From Alphaproteobacteria bacterium PA4 (lineage in GTDB: Bacteria; Pseudomonadota; Alphaproteobacteria; Sphingomonadales; Sphingomonadaceae): 63,510 nucleotides of DNA. Under the pieces are notes generated by a model that saw only the letters and a program-made list of their open reading frames with translations, did not search any database and had not been told where the DNA came from. The translations under genes and the position numbers were made by a program. Below are positions 13,260 through 21,584 of the stretch, one piece after another. Where the stretch lies: NCBI GenBank assembly GCA_002256005.1, contig NKIQ01000019.1:1-63510 (forward strand), in the 5' to 3' direction. Each line of letters starts with the position of its first letter. Position 1 is the stretch's first letter.

Positions 13260-14099
13260 TCAGGCGCCGGTGACAATCGGGTTGGTGGCGCTGGCGCCCC
13301 ATTCGGCCCAGGCGCCGTCATAGATGGCGACCTTCTTGTTGCCGAGCAGATAGGCGCCAAAGGCCAGCACCGCCGCAGTGACCCCGGAGCCACAGGTGGC
13401 GACCAGCGGCTTTGAAAGGTCGATGCCGGCGCCATCGAAGGCGGCCTTGATGGCGTCTAGGCTCTTGTAGGTGCCGTCCTCGTTGAACAGCTGGTCAAAG
13501 GGCAGGCTCTTCGAACCCGGGATATGGCCGCCGCGCAGGCCGGCGCGCGGCTCCGGCTCGGTCCCGGCGAAACGGCCGGCGGAACGGGCGTCCATCACCT
13601 GTTCGGTCTTGCTGCGCAGATTGTCGGTCATCTGCTTGCCGTCACGCACCAGCGCCTTGTCGGCCCAGACGGTGAAATGGCGGTGGCGGACGATGGGCTT
13701 GCCGCTTTCGGTCTGGCGGCCTTCCGCCTGCCATTTGGCGAAACCGCCGTCGAGAATGGCGACTTCATGGGCGCCGAACAGCGTCAGCATCCACCACACG
13801 CGGGCGGCGGAGCGCAGCGGCGAATTGTCATAGACCACGATGCGGCTGCCATCGCCCAGGCCCAGCGCCTGCATGCGGCTGGCGAATTTTTCGGCCGGCG
13901 GCAGCATGTGCGGCAGCGGGCTGGTCAGGTCCGACACTTCATCGATGTCGAAGAAGACGGCACCCGGGATATGGGCGGCTTCGAATTCGGCGCGGGCATT
14001 GCGACCGTGCGGCGCCAGGAACAGCGTCGCATCGATGACACGAATGTCGCTCTTGCCCAGTTCGGCGGCGAGCCATTCGGTGGTCACCAACGGGTTCAT
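13260..14099 (-). CDS. sseA: 3-mercaptopyruvate / thiosulfate sulfurtransferase
   Basis: The 279-residue protein has two rhodanese domains. The N-terminal one is inactive-type, with DATLFLAPHGRNARAEFEAA; the C-terminal one carries catalytic Cys236 in the CGSGVTA loop, the mercaptopyruvate sulfurtransferase type. It transfers sulfur from 3-mercaptopyruvate or a related donor to a thiol acceptor in the cytoplasm. It is the first gene of an operon with metC (18-bp gap) and DUF4105, a sulfur amino acid theme. Divergent from queF across 137 bp. Confidence 0.95.
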   Translation of the reverse strand: MNPLVTTEWLAAELGKSDIRVIDATLFLAPHGRNARAEFEAAHIPGAVFFDIDEVSDLTSPLPHMLPPAEKFASRMQALGLGDGSRIVVYDNSPLRSAARVWWMLTLFGAHEVAILDGGFAKWQAEGRQTESGKPIVRHRHFTVWADKALVRDGKQMTDNLRSKTEQVMDARSAGRFAGTEPEPRAGLRGGHIPGSKSLPFDQLFNEDGTYKSLDAIKAAFDGAGIDLSKPLVATCGSGVTAAVLAFGAYLLGNKKVAIYDGAWAEWGASATNPIVTGA

Positions 14100-14236
14100 G
14101 GTTCACTCCCAATCTTTTTGTGCGTCACCGTCAGTTCGGACGAATCGTCGCTGCGGCACGCCGTGCTGGGGGGTGACATAGAGATGACAAGGCGCCATGT
14201 CATCCGCGTAACGCTAGGCAGGATACAGATTCTCAT

Positions 14237-14686
14237 ATGGTGGACACTTTGCATCTCGGCGCCGTCTCGGCCCTGCCGGCATCGCCGGACGCAGCGGTGC
14301 TGGACTACCCGCCCAATCCGCGGCCGGGCACCGACTATCTCATCCGCTTTTCGGCGCCGGAATTCACCTCGCTGTGCCCGGTCACCGGCCAGCCGGACTT
14401 CGCCCATCTCGTCATCGACTATGTCCCCGGTGATCGCATCGTCGAATCCAAGGCGCTGAAACTGTTCCTCGGCAGCTTCCGCAACCATGCCGGCTTCCAT
14501 GAAGATGTCACTGTCGGCATCGGCCAGCGCCTGTTCGGCGAAATGGCGGCGAAATGGCTGCGCATCGGCGGCTATTGGTACCCGCGCGGCGGCATCCCGA
14601 TCGATGTGTTCTGGCAGTCGGGCCCGCCACCGGCCGGGCTGTGGCTGCCGGACCAGGGCGTGCCGGGCTATCGCGGCCGGGGCTGA
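14237..14686 (+). CDS. queF: NADPH-dependent 7-cyano-7-deazaguanine reductase
   Basis: The 149-residue protein reduces preQ0 to preQ1 in the queuosine pathway. It is the short, single-domain QueF type. The nucleophile is Cys47 in [14 protein letters not shown], and the QueF motif reads [21 protein letters not shown]-like in two parts ([14 protein letters not shown], then GFHEDV). ATG 14237 follows an AGGA sequence. queE and queC are 5-7 kb downstream on the other strand, so the pathway genes are near but not in one operon. I see no preQ1 riboswitch upstream. Confidence 0.96.
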   Translation: MVDTLHLGAVSALPASPDAAVLDYPPNPRPGTDYLIRFSAPEFTSLCPVTGQPDFAHLVIDYVPGDRIVESKALKLFLGSFRNHAGFHEDVTVGIGQRLFGEMAAKWLRIGGYWYPRGGIPIDVFWQSGPPPAGLWLPDQGVPGYRGRG

Positions 14687-14704
14687 CGCGGTTCAAGGAA
14701 GAAG

Positions 14705-14857
14705 AGCCTCCGCCCCGGATCAAGTCCGGGGTGATAGGCTGGGGCCACAGGCCCCAGACCCCATTCGATGGATTGTCGCTCAGAACGACAGTCGGTCCTT
14801 GTGGACAACGACAAAGGAAATGGGGTCTGGGGCCTAAGGCCCCAGCCGCCGGAGGCC
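14705..14857. repeat. Family C composite repeat, copy 1
   Basis: Outer arms GCCTCCG.../...CGGAGGC enclose two hairpins of the form CTGGGGCC-nnn-GGCCCCAG, each next to ACCCCATT or AATGGGGT. The left end also holds CCCCGGATCAAGTCCGGGG. The unique centre is about 55 bp. It lies between the convergent queF and TetR genes. Related copies are at 27300-27451 (inverted orientation), 41520-41642 and a minimal one at 58424-58465. Confidence 0.85.
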
Positions 14858-14873
14858 CTTCTTCTTAACCCCC

Positions 14874-16118
14874 TCAGCGCCGCGCGGTAATCCCGAACGC
14901 CATCAGATCCGCCAGTGCGTCGGCGATCGCGACGCTGCCCGCCACGTCGCTGGCATCGCGCCATTTCGGCAGCCAGAAGAACGCGCCGGCGGCGACTTCG
15001 GCGGCGGTCATCGCGTCGCAGGGGCGGCAGCTGCCATCGGCGATGCCGGCTTCGACACAGGCGGCGGATTGCTGCCAGAGGCGGCGGGCGCGCTGGACGA
15101 AGCGCTCGCGGGCCGGGGCGGACAGGCTGCCATAGCCGGGTTGCAGCAGCATCGGCGCGACGGTGCCGGCCTGGGCCTGGGTGTTGAGGTGGTGGACCAT
15201 CATCGCCTGGCCGAGACCGGTGTTCGGCTGGCTGGCAACGATGTCCATATAGCTGTCGTAGAGGGTGAAGGCGCGATCGAGGCAGCGTTCGACGAGCACC
15301 GCCTTGTCGGCGAAATAATGGTAGATGACGCCTTTCGACGCGCCGACGCTGGCGCCGATTTCGTCCAGCGAGACGCCATCGATGCCGCGCCGGTTGAACA
15401 GGCGCGAGGCGGCGGCGATCAACTGGTCGATCTTGGCATCGCTGGCGGCCTGGCGATCAAAGGCGTTGAAGGCGCGGGGGTGCAGCGTCGGGAAGGCGGG
15501 CAGCGTCGCGCCGGGGGCGGCAAGGCCCTGGATCAGCAGGTCGTGCATCGCCGCGGCAGTGCGGCGCCGCGTCACCGGCCCGTCACGATGCGCCAGCCAG
15601 GCCGCCGACAGCTGCGCCCAGGACAGCATGCCGACAAGAGATTGCGCGATGAGTTCGGGGTCGCCGGCGCGGAAATCGCCGGCCGCCATGCCGTCCCGGA
15701 TGATGGCGGCAAGCCCGTCGATCTGGCGGGCGCGCAGGGCGAGGATTTCGGCGCGCTGCGCGTCGGGCAGCGTGTCATGCTCGCTCAAGATGGCGCGCAC
15801 CGGCCGGTCGGGGGCCAGTTCCAGGTCGATGAAGCGCCGCAGCCTTGTGCTGGCGTCGCGGCCGGCGTCCTGCGCCATGGCCAGATCGGCGAGTGCCGCC
15901 GCGCAGGTGTCGCGATAGCATTCGAACAGCAGCGCGTTGCGATCCGCGACATAGTGATAGAGCGCGTTGCGCGACAGGCCGATCTGGCCGGCGATGGTGT
16001 TGAGATTGACCGCGCCGGCGCCGAACACATTGATCGTCTGCGCTGCCAGCCCGAGCAGTTGCGCGCGCTTTTCCCCGTGCCGGGATGATTTCTGGCTGAT
16101 TGCTGCTGCCGCACCCAT
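14874..16118 (-). CDS. Regulator with two tandem TetR DNA-binding domains
   Basis: The 414-residue protein is about twice the length of an ordinary TetR repressor. The first helix-turn-helix is NLNTIAGQIGLSRNALYHYV (about residues 35-54), and its ligand-type helical domain ends near 200. A second complete unit begins near 225 (KIDQLIAAASRLFNRRGI) with its own motif SLDEIGASVGASKGVIYHYF. ATG 16118 is preferred; an in-frame ATG at 16166 would add 16 residues but abuts an operator-like repeat. It is divergent from the TonB receptor/hydrolase operon and probably controls it. The ligand is unknown. Confidence 0.88.
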   Translation of the reverse strand: MGAAAAISQKSSRHGEKRAQLLGLAAQTINVFGAGAVNLNTIAGQIGLSRNALYHYVADRNALLFECYRDTCAAALADLAMAQDAGRDASTRLRRFIDLELAPDRPVRAILSEHDTLPDAQRAEILALRARQIDGLAAIIRDGMAAGDFRAGDPELIAQSLVGMLSWAQLSAAWLAHRDGPVTRRRTAAAMHDLLIQGLAAPGATLPAFPTLHPRAFNAFDRQAASDAKIDQLIAAASRLFNRRGIDGVSLDEIGASVGASKGVIYHYFADKAVLVERCLDRAFTLYDSYMDIVASQPNTGLGQAMMVHHLNTQAQAGTVAPMLLQPGYGSLSAPARERFVQRARRLWQQSAACVEAGIADGSCRPCDAMTAAEVAAGAFFWLPKWRDASDVAGSVAIADALADLMAFGITARR

Positions 16119-16165
16119 GGCCTGTGCATAGAACAGTGGCGTCCCGTCCGCAACGTCGGCAAACA

Positions 16166-16244
16166 TACCCGAGTGTCGAAAATCCTTGACGGCGCCGCGC
16201 CGTCGTGTTGATTTGCCGACCTACCCGAACGTCGAAGTTTCGGG
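16166..16244. promoter_or_regulatory. Divergent promoter region with repeated TetR-type operator candidates
   Basis: TACCCGAGTGTCGAA (16166-16180) is repeated as TACCCGAACGTCGAA (16222-16236), a direct repeat at 56-bp spacing. The second copy is also the left half of an inverted repeat, CCCGAA (16224-16229) with TTCGGG (16239-16244). A TTGAC at 16186-16190 could be a -35 element. Position between a double TetR regulator and its neighbour suggests operators; this is inference. Confidence 0.5.
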
Positions 16245-16288
16245 AGGGTGCCGGTCAACGCCGGCTGTTCTTTGGGGGAGAGACGAGC

Positions 16289-18535
16289 ATGCAGCTGTTC
16301 CAGACTTCAGTGTCGCATCGCGCCATGGCGAGCGCGCTTGCCGTCGCCATCATCGCCGGCAGCGCCACCGCTGCCCGCGCCGCCGATGCCGCCGCGGATG
16401 AGGGCGACGAGATCTTCGTCACCGCCCAGCGCCGCGCGCAGAGCGCCAATGACGTCGGCATCACCCTGCAGGTGGCGACCGCCGACACCATCCGCGCCCA
16501 GCGCATCGTCGAGGTGGCGAACCTGCCGCAGCTCAGCCCCAATGTCGCGGTGAAGGAGAATATCCCCGGCCTGGTTCCGGTCATCACCATCCGCGGCGTC
16601 GGCCTCAACGATTTCAGCGCGACCAACAGCCCCAGCGCCGGCGTCTATGTCGATGATGTCTATCTCGGCTCGCTGGCGCTGATGAACTTCAACTTCTTCG
16701 ATCTGGAGCGGCTGGAAATCCTGAAAGGGCCGCAGGGCACGCTTTATGGCCGCAACGCCACCGCCGGCGCCATCAACGTCATTTCGGCGCAGCCCAAGCT
16801 GGGCGTGACGGAAGGGCGCATTGCCGGATCGTTCGGCAATTACACCGCCGGCGATATCGAGGGCGCGGTCAATGTGCCGCTGGGGGATACGGTGGCGCTG
16901 CGCGTCGCCGCCAAGGGGCAATGGCAGGGCGACGGCTTTTTCTATGATGTGCTGCGCAAGCAGAACCTCGGCCGCCGCGCCGAACTGCTTGGCCGCGCGC
17001 AATTGCTGTGGCAGCCCGACGATGTCTGGAAGGTGTCGCTGAAGGTCGAGGGCCAGCACACGCGCTCGCAGCTGGGCGCGGCCGAATTCTTTGGCGCGAT
17101 TCGCGGGCCGAACACGCCGGCCAGCGCCACCTGCCCCGGCAGCCAGAGCTGCATCAACTTTTTGGGCTATAGCGACAGCGATGGCGACCCGTTCCGCGGC
17201 GCCTGGTCCTATGATCCGATCTTCCAGGCCAACCAGATCGCCGCCACCGGCCGCATCGAGGCGAATCTCGGCAATGTCACGCTGACGTCGATCACTGCGT
17301 ACATCGATTTCAACCGCATCTGGGGGGTGGATACCGATGCCAGCCCGCAGGCCATCCTCGATTTCATCACCAAGGATGATGTGAAACAGTTCAGCCAGGA
17401 GCTGCGCGCCGCCGGCAAGACCGCGCTGCTCACCTGGACGGTCGGCGCCTCCTTCCTCACCGACCATATCTTCAGCTCGTACGACGGCAATCTGCCGGCG
17501 CTGCTCAACACCACGACCTACACTTCGTCCGACCAGCACACCGATGCCTATGCGGTGTTCGCCGATCTGGAATGGCAGTTGAGCGACACGCTGAGCCTGC
17601 TCACCGGTGGCCGTTATACCTATGAAAAGCGCCGCAATGTCGGCAGCACCGTCGATCTGGTGTCGCGGCCGCCAGCGAGCTTCCTGTCGATGGCGCCGTT
17701 CGGATCGAAGCCGGTGACGCTGGCCGCTGTCAACGCCCAGATCACCGACAATCAATGGTCGTGGAAGGTCGGGCTGAACTGGCAGCCGACGACGACGACG
17801 CTGGTGTATGGCAGCATCACCAAGGGCGTGAAGAGCGGCGGCTTCTTCGCCGGCGTCGCCACCAATTCCGGCCAGCTGATCCCCTACAAGCCCGAATCGC
17901 TGATTTCTTATGAAATCGGCCTGAAGCAGCGCATTCCCGATGCCGGGCTGAATTTCACCGCCTCATCCTTCTACTACGACTATTCCGATGTGCAGACCTT
18001 CATCCGCGATACCGTCGGCGGCCTGCCCATTCAGCGCCTCGGCAACGTCAAGGATGCCAGCATCTATGGCGCCGATATCGATCTGGCGTGGAACCCGGTG
18101 AAGGGGCTGGACCTGAACGCCGGCATCGGGCTGCTGCACACCGAATTGGGGGCCTTTGCCACTTCCAACGGCGCCGTGCCCAAGGGCAATCGCCTGCCCG
18201 ATGCGCCGGGCTTCAGCGCCAATCTCGGCGGTTCCTATGCCTTTGACCTGGGTGACACCCGCCAGCTGCGCTTCCAGGTCGATGCCCGCTATTCGGGCTT
18301 TGCCTACAAGGACGCAATCAACGATCCCACCATCGCGGCGGACAGTTTCTGGGTGGTCAATGGCCGCATCGTGCTGGCCGATGACGGCGGCTGGGAAATC
18401 TCGGCCTGGGCCAAGAATCTGTTCGACGAACGCTATGTGACGCAGGGCATCAACCAGTCGGCGCTGGGCAACGGCTTCCGCGTCTATGGCGCGCCGCGCA
18501 CCTTCGGCGTCAGCGCGGCGATGACGTTCAAATGA
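16289..18535 (+). CDS. TonB-dependent outer-membrane receptor
   Basis: The 748-residue protein starts MQLFQTSVSHRAMAS with a signal peptide cleaved after about ATAARA. A short TonB-box-like region (DEIFVTAQRR, about 40-50) precedes the plug domain (about 55-165) with ITIRGVG, GVYVDDVYLGS and LKGPQGTLYGRN. The 22-strand barrel fills the rest, with the C-terminal AMTFK as outer-membrane sorting end. It imports an unidentified ligand; its similarity is to the sphingomonad receptors that accompany catabolic genes. ATG 16289 has GGGGGAGAG upstream. Its stop overlaps the start of a serine hydrolase (ATGA), so uptake and hydrolysis are coupled. Confidence 0.94.
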   Translation: MQLFQTSVSHRAMASALAVAIIAGSATAARAADAAADEGDEIFVTAQRRAQSANDVGITLQVATADTIRAQRIVEVANLPQLSPNVAVKENIPGLVPVITIRGVGLNDFSATNSPSAGVYVDDVYLGSLALMNFNFFDLERLEILKGPQGTLYGRNATAGAINVISAQPKLGVTEGRIAGSFGNYTAGDIEGAVNVPLGDTVALRVAAKGQWQGDGFFYDVLRKQNLGRRAELLGRAQLLWQPDDVWKVSLKVEGQHTRSQLGAAEFFGAIRGPNTPASATCPGSQSCINFLGYSDSDGDPFRGAWSYDPIFQANQIAATGRIEANLGNVTLTSITAYIDFNRIWGVDTDASPQAILDFITKDDVKQFSQELRAAGKTALLTWTVGASFLTDHIFSSYDGNLPALLNTTTYTSSDQHTDAYAVFADLEWQLSDTLSLLTGGRYTYEKRRNVGSTVDLVSRPPASFLSMAPFGSKPVTLAAVNAQITDNQWSWKVGLNWQPTTTTLVYGSITKGVKSGGFFAGVATNSGQLIPYKPESLISYEIGLKQRIPDAGLNFTASSFYYDYSDVQTFIRDTVGGLPIQRLGNVKDASIYGADIDLAWNPVKGLDLNAGIGLLHTELGAFATSNGAVPKGNRLPDAPGFSANLGGSYAFDLGDTRQLRFQVDARYSGFAYKDAINDPTIAADSFWVVNGRIVLADDGGWEISAWAKNLFDERYVTQGINQSALGNGFRVYGAPRTFGVSAAMTFK

Positions 18536-19674
18536 GCGCGATCCACGGCCACGCTGCGGCGGGCTTCGAGGGCGTCGCCAGCGCCTTTGCCGGCAATTTC
18601 GAGACGCCGGGGGAGGTGGGTGCCGGCCTCGCCGTGATGGTTGGCGGCGCGATGGTCGTCGACCTGTGGGGCGGCCATGCCGATGCAGCGCGCACCCGGC
18701 CGTGGCAGGCCGACACCATGGCCAATATCTGGTCGACGACCAAGGGCGTGACGGCGCTGTGCTTCGCCATGATCGCCGATCGCGGCCTCATCGATTATGA
18801 TCGCCCGGTCGCCGATTACTGGCCGGAATTTGCGGTGCAGGGGAAGGGCGGCATCACCGTCGCCATGCTGCTGTCGCACCAGGCCGGGTTGACCGGGTTC
18901 GTCGGCCCGGCCGTTCCCGAAGACTATTATGATTTCGAGGCGGCGGCCGACCGGCTGGCGGCGCAGGCGCCGCTGTTCCCGCCCGGCTCCAACTCAGGCT
19001 ATCACGCCATCAGCATCGGGCCGCTGGCCAATGGCCTGTTCCGGCGGGTGACCGGCCAGAGCCTCGGCGCGTTCGTGGCGGCGGAATTTGCCGGGGCGCG
19101 CGGGCTGGAAATCGCCATCGGCCTGCCGGCGGCCTGGACCGATCGCGGCGCCGAAATGATCGCGCCGCCGGAACTCGACAGCACCACCAGCGGCGGGGCG
19201 CCGGTCGATCTCAGCCCGGCGCAATATGCGGCGCTCGCCAATCCGCCGGTGGCACCGCTGGCGCCCAACACCGCCGGCTGGCGCGCCGCCGAAATTCCCT
19301 CCGCCAATGGCTTTGCCACGGCGCGGGCGCTGGCCAGCCTCTATGGCGCCATGGCCGGGGACCGGGTGTGCGGCGGCGTGCCGCTGCTGGGGGCCGACGC
19401 ACTGGCGGCGGCGACGCGGCAGCGCATATCGGGCATGGATGCCGTGCTGCCGATCCCGGCGCGCTGGGGGGCGGGGTTCCTGCTCAACAGCGACGGGCTG
19501 TACGGGCCATCGCCGGCGGCGTTCGGGCACAGCGGCTGGGGTGGCTCCTTCGCCATGGCGGACCCCGCAAACGGCGTCGGCATCGGCTATGTGATGAACC
19601 GCATGGGCACGGACATCGTCGGCGATCCGCGCGACCAGGCGATCATCGCGGCGGTCTACGCGGCGCTGGGGTGA
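18532..19674 (+). CDS. Serine hydrolase of the beta-lactamase/esterase (EstB) family
   Basis: The 380-residue protein has the class C beta-lactamase fold. The Ser-x-x-Lys is in WSTTKGVTAL (near 68), the tyrosine motif is GYHAISIG (near 160), typical of EstB-like esterases rather than YxN lactamases, and HSGWGG stands in for the KTG box. No signal peptide is evident, so it is likely cytoplasmic. It probably hydrolyses an ester or lactone brought in by the TonB receptor whose stop codon overlaps its start. Substrate unknown. Ends next to a family B repeat facing queE. Confidence 0.9.
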   Translation: MSAIHGHAAAGFEGVASAFAGNFETPGEVGAGLAVMVGGAMVVDLWGGHADAARTRPWQADTMANIWSTTKGVTALCFAMIADRGLIDYDRPVADYWPEFAVQGKGGITVAMLLSHQAGLTGFVGPAVPEDYYDFEAAADRLAAQAPLFPPGSNSGYHAISIGPLANGLFRRVTGQSLGAFVAAEFAGARGLEIAIGLPAAWTDRGAEMIAPPELDSTTSGGAPVDLSPAQYAALANPPVAPLAPNTAGWRAAEIPSANGFATARALASLYGAMAGDRVCGGVPLLGADALAAATRQRISGMDAVLPIPARWGAGFLLNSDGLYGPSPAAFGHSGWGGSFAMADPANGVGIGYVMNRMGTDIVGDPRDQAIIAAVYAALG

Positions 19675-19683
19675 AGCCCCCTT

Positions 19684-19811
19684 CCTCCCCCCTGCGGGGA
19701 GGGCGACTCACCGAAGGTGAGCGGGGTGGGGGTTACACCTTTGGTGGCAACGGGCGGGTTCCCCCACCCCGCTCGGCTGTCGCCGAGTCGCCCTCCCCGC
19801 AAGGGGGAGGG
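19684..19811. repeat. Family B composite hairpin repeat, copy 2
   Basis: The same build as 5546-5674: an outer CTCCCC/GGGGAG-type stem, CGACTCACCGAAGGTGAG-type small hairpins, and inner arms GCGGGGTGGGGG and CCCCCACCCCGC. It separates the convergent hydrolase and queE genes. Confidence 0.85.
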
Positions 19812-19819
19812 AACGGGCC

Positions 19820-20452
19820 TTACGGCAACCCCGTCATCTTGTGGGTCTGCAAGCTAAGCCGCCATTGCGGATGCGCGAGGCAATAGGCGATCGCCGCCTG
19901 GGTGTTGGCCTCGCGCGCCGGGCCGTCCATCGGCTGCAGGAAGAAATGCTGGAAATCGAGGTGTTCGAAGCGTTCCGGCATGGCGAGCGGCTGCGGATAG
20001 ACCAGCTTCAGCTCCTGGCCGCGGGTCAGCTTCAGCGGCGCTGCCGCCTTGGGGCTGACACAGATCCAGTCGATGCCGTCAGGCGCCTCCTGGGTGCCAT
20101 TGCTTTCGATGGCGATTTCGAAGCCGCGGGCGTGCAGCGCAGCGATCAGCGGTGCATCGAGTTGCAGCAGCGGTTCGCCGCCGGTGCAGACGATCAGGCG
20201 ATGGGCGCGGGGGGTGCCCCACATGGCGCTGGCGGCGGCGGCCAGCGTTTCGGCATCGGCGAACTTACCGCCGCCGGGACCATCGGTGCCAACGAAATCC
20301 GTGTCGCAGAATGTGCAGACGGCGCTGGCGCGGTCCTGCTCGCGCCCGGTCCACAGGTTGCAGCCGGCAAAGCGCAGGAACACCGCGCGGCGCCCGGTCT
20401 GGCCACCTTCACCCTGCAGGGTGAGGAACAGTTCCTTGACGGTATAGGTCAT
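19820..20452 (-). CDS. queE: 7-carboxy-7-deazaguanine synthase
   Basis: The 210-residue radical SAM enzyme converts carboxytetrahydropterin to 7-carboxy-7-deazaguanine for queuosine. The cluster-binding cysteines are Cys31, Cys46 and Cys49, i.e. C-x14-C-x2-C instead of the usual C-x3-C-x2-C; the extended loop is typical of the proteobacterial QueE type studied in Burkholderia. QGEGGQTGRRAVFLRFAGCN and TGGEPLLQLD are also present. The start is ATG 20452; the frame is open upstream through a repeat but without homology. Same strand as queC, which lies upstream beyond a family B repeat. Confidence 0.95.
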   Translation of the reverse strand: MTYTVKELFLTLQGEGGQTGRRAVFLRFAGCNLWTGREQDRASAVCTFCDTDFVGTDGPGGGKFADAETLAAAASAMWGTPRAHRLIVCTGGEPLLQLDAPLIAALHARGFEIAIESNGTQEAPDGIDWICVSPKAAAPLKLTRGQELKLVYPQPLAMPERFEHLDFQHFFLQPMDGPAREANTQAAIAYCLAHPQWRLSLQTHKMTGLP

Positions 20453-20487
20453 GGCGGTGCGATAGCGGGTTCGCGCCGCAAGTGAAA

Positions 20488-20617
20488 CTCCCTCCCCCTT
20501 GCGGGGAGGGCGACTCGCGCGCTTGCGCGAGCGGGGTGGGGGTTGCACGCATAGCCACGCCGGGACCCCCACCCCGCTCGGCTTACGCCGAGTCGCCCTC
20601 CCCGCAAGGGGGAGGGC
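20488..20617. repeat. Family B composite hairpin repeat, copy 3
   Basis: A full copy with outer CTCCCTCCCC/GGGGGAGGG stem, GCGCGCTTGCGCGAGC-like and CGGCTTACGCCG small hairpins, and inner arms GCGGGGTGGGGGTT and CCCCCACCCCGC. It is inserted between queC and queE on the same strand. Confidence 0.85.
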
Positions 20618-20618
20618 G

Positions 20619-21296
20619 TTAGAGGGCCGGGTCCACCACCCCGGCCTCGGCAAAGCCCTTGGCGCGCAACCGGCAGCTGTCGCATTCGCCGCACGGGCGG
20701 CCAGCCGGCGTCGGGTCGTAGCAGCTCCAGGTGAGGTCGAGCGGCGCGCCGACGGCGGCGGCGGCGCGGACGATATCGGCCTTGCTCATCGCGGCCAGCG
20801 GCGTGTGGACGCGGAACTGCGCGCCCTCCACCCCGGCCTTGGTCGCCGTGTTGGCCATCGCCTCGAACGCCGCGATGAAGTCCGGCCGGCAATCGGGATA
20901 GCCCGAATAGTCGAGGGCATTGACGCCGATGAACAGGTCGCGCGCCCCCGCCGCCTCGGCCCAGCCCAGCGCCACCGACAGGAAGATGGTGTTGCGCGCC
21001 GGCACATAAGTGACCGGGATGCCGGGTTCGACACCGCCCTTGGGCACGGCGATATCGGCGGTCAGCGCCGAGCCGCCGAAGCCGCGCAAATCGAGCGGCA
21101 GCACGATATGGCGTTCGGCGCCGAGCGCGGCGGCGACGCGGGCGGCATGCTCCAGCTCGATCCGGTGGCGCTGGTTGTAATCGATGGTCAGCGCCAGCAG
21201 GCGATAGCCGCTGGCCCGCGCCATGGCAGCGACAGTGGTGGAATCGAGCCCGCCGGACAGCAGGACGACAGCAAGCGGGGCAGCAGGCGAGGACAT
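20619..21296 (-). CDS. queC: 7-cyano-7-deazaguanine synthase
   Basis: The 225-residue ATP-dependent enzyme makes preQ0 from 7-carboxy-7-deazaguanine and ammonia. The PP-loop SGGLDST is at residues 14-20. Zinc ligands are Cys192, Cys202, Cys205 and Cys208 in the C-terminal [29 protein letters not shown] and [12 protein letters not shown] are family signatures. Upstream of queE on the same strand and probably co-transcribed through the repeat between them. Confidence 0.97.
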   Translation of the reverse strand: MSSPAAPLAVVLLSGGLDSTTVAAMARASGYRLLALTIDYNQRHRIELEHAARVAAALGAERHIVLPLDLRGFGGSALTADIAVPKGGVEPGIPVTYVPARNTIFLSVALGWAEAAGARDLFIGVNALDYSGYPDCRPDFIAAFEAMANTATKAGVEGAQFRVHTPLAAMSKADIVRAAAAVGAPLDLTWSCYDPTPAGRPCGECDSCRLRAKGFAEAGVVDPAL

Positions 21297-21378
21297 GCGC
21301 TGGGCGGATAGGCGAATTGGTGGCGCCTGTCACGGGTGGGCGGTGCGCCACCATGGCCGCCCCCGGAATGCAACGCGT

Positions 21379-21402
21379 CTTTGCGATTCGCGGCTTGCAA
21401 AG
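21379..21402. promoter_or_regulatory. Inverted repeat, candidate upstream activator site
   Basis: CTTTGC (21379-21384) and GCAAAG (21397-21402) are perfect inverted arms with a 12-bp spacer, centred about 70 bp upstream of the sigma-54 promoter at 21458. That is a normal distance for an enhancer-binding activator. PrsR is the obvious candidate, but binding is inferred. Confidence 0.4.
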
Positions 21403-21457
21403 TTGCGGAATGCGGCGCCGGGCGATCTTCAGAGTTTCTTATCATATTGCGACAAAC

Positions 21458-21473
21458 TGGCACGGTCATTGCA
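21458..21473 (+). promoter_or_regulatory. Sigma-54 promoter (-24/-12)
   Basis: TGGCACG (21458-21464), four bases, then TTGCA (21469-21473). GG and GC are exactly 10 bp apart, matching the sigma-54 consensus. The start point would fall near 21484, giving a leader of about 100 bases before the PEP-CTERM start codon. The gene for a sigma-54 activator of PEP-CTERM genes (prsR) lies in the same window. Confidence 0.8.
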
Positions 21474-21584
21474 CGGGCTCTCGTGTTCGACCCGCATTGC
21501 CTTCGCATGGCGTTGCAATTTGCGGGTTGCGCCAGGGGACGCGCGCATCCGGACAGGGGCGCGCACAACAAGGGGAGGATCATC

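Noticed and set aside
14100-14236. Possible preQ1 riboswitch before queF
   Set aside because: I found no C-rich pseudoknot pattern with the conserved A-rich tail. The sequence is an ordinary divergent promoter region.
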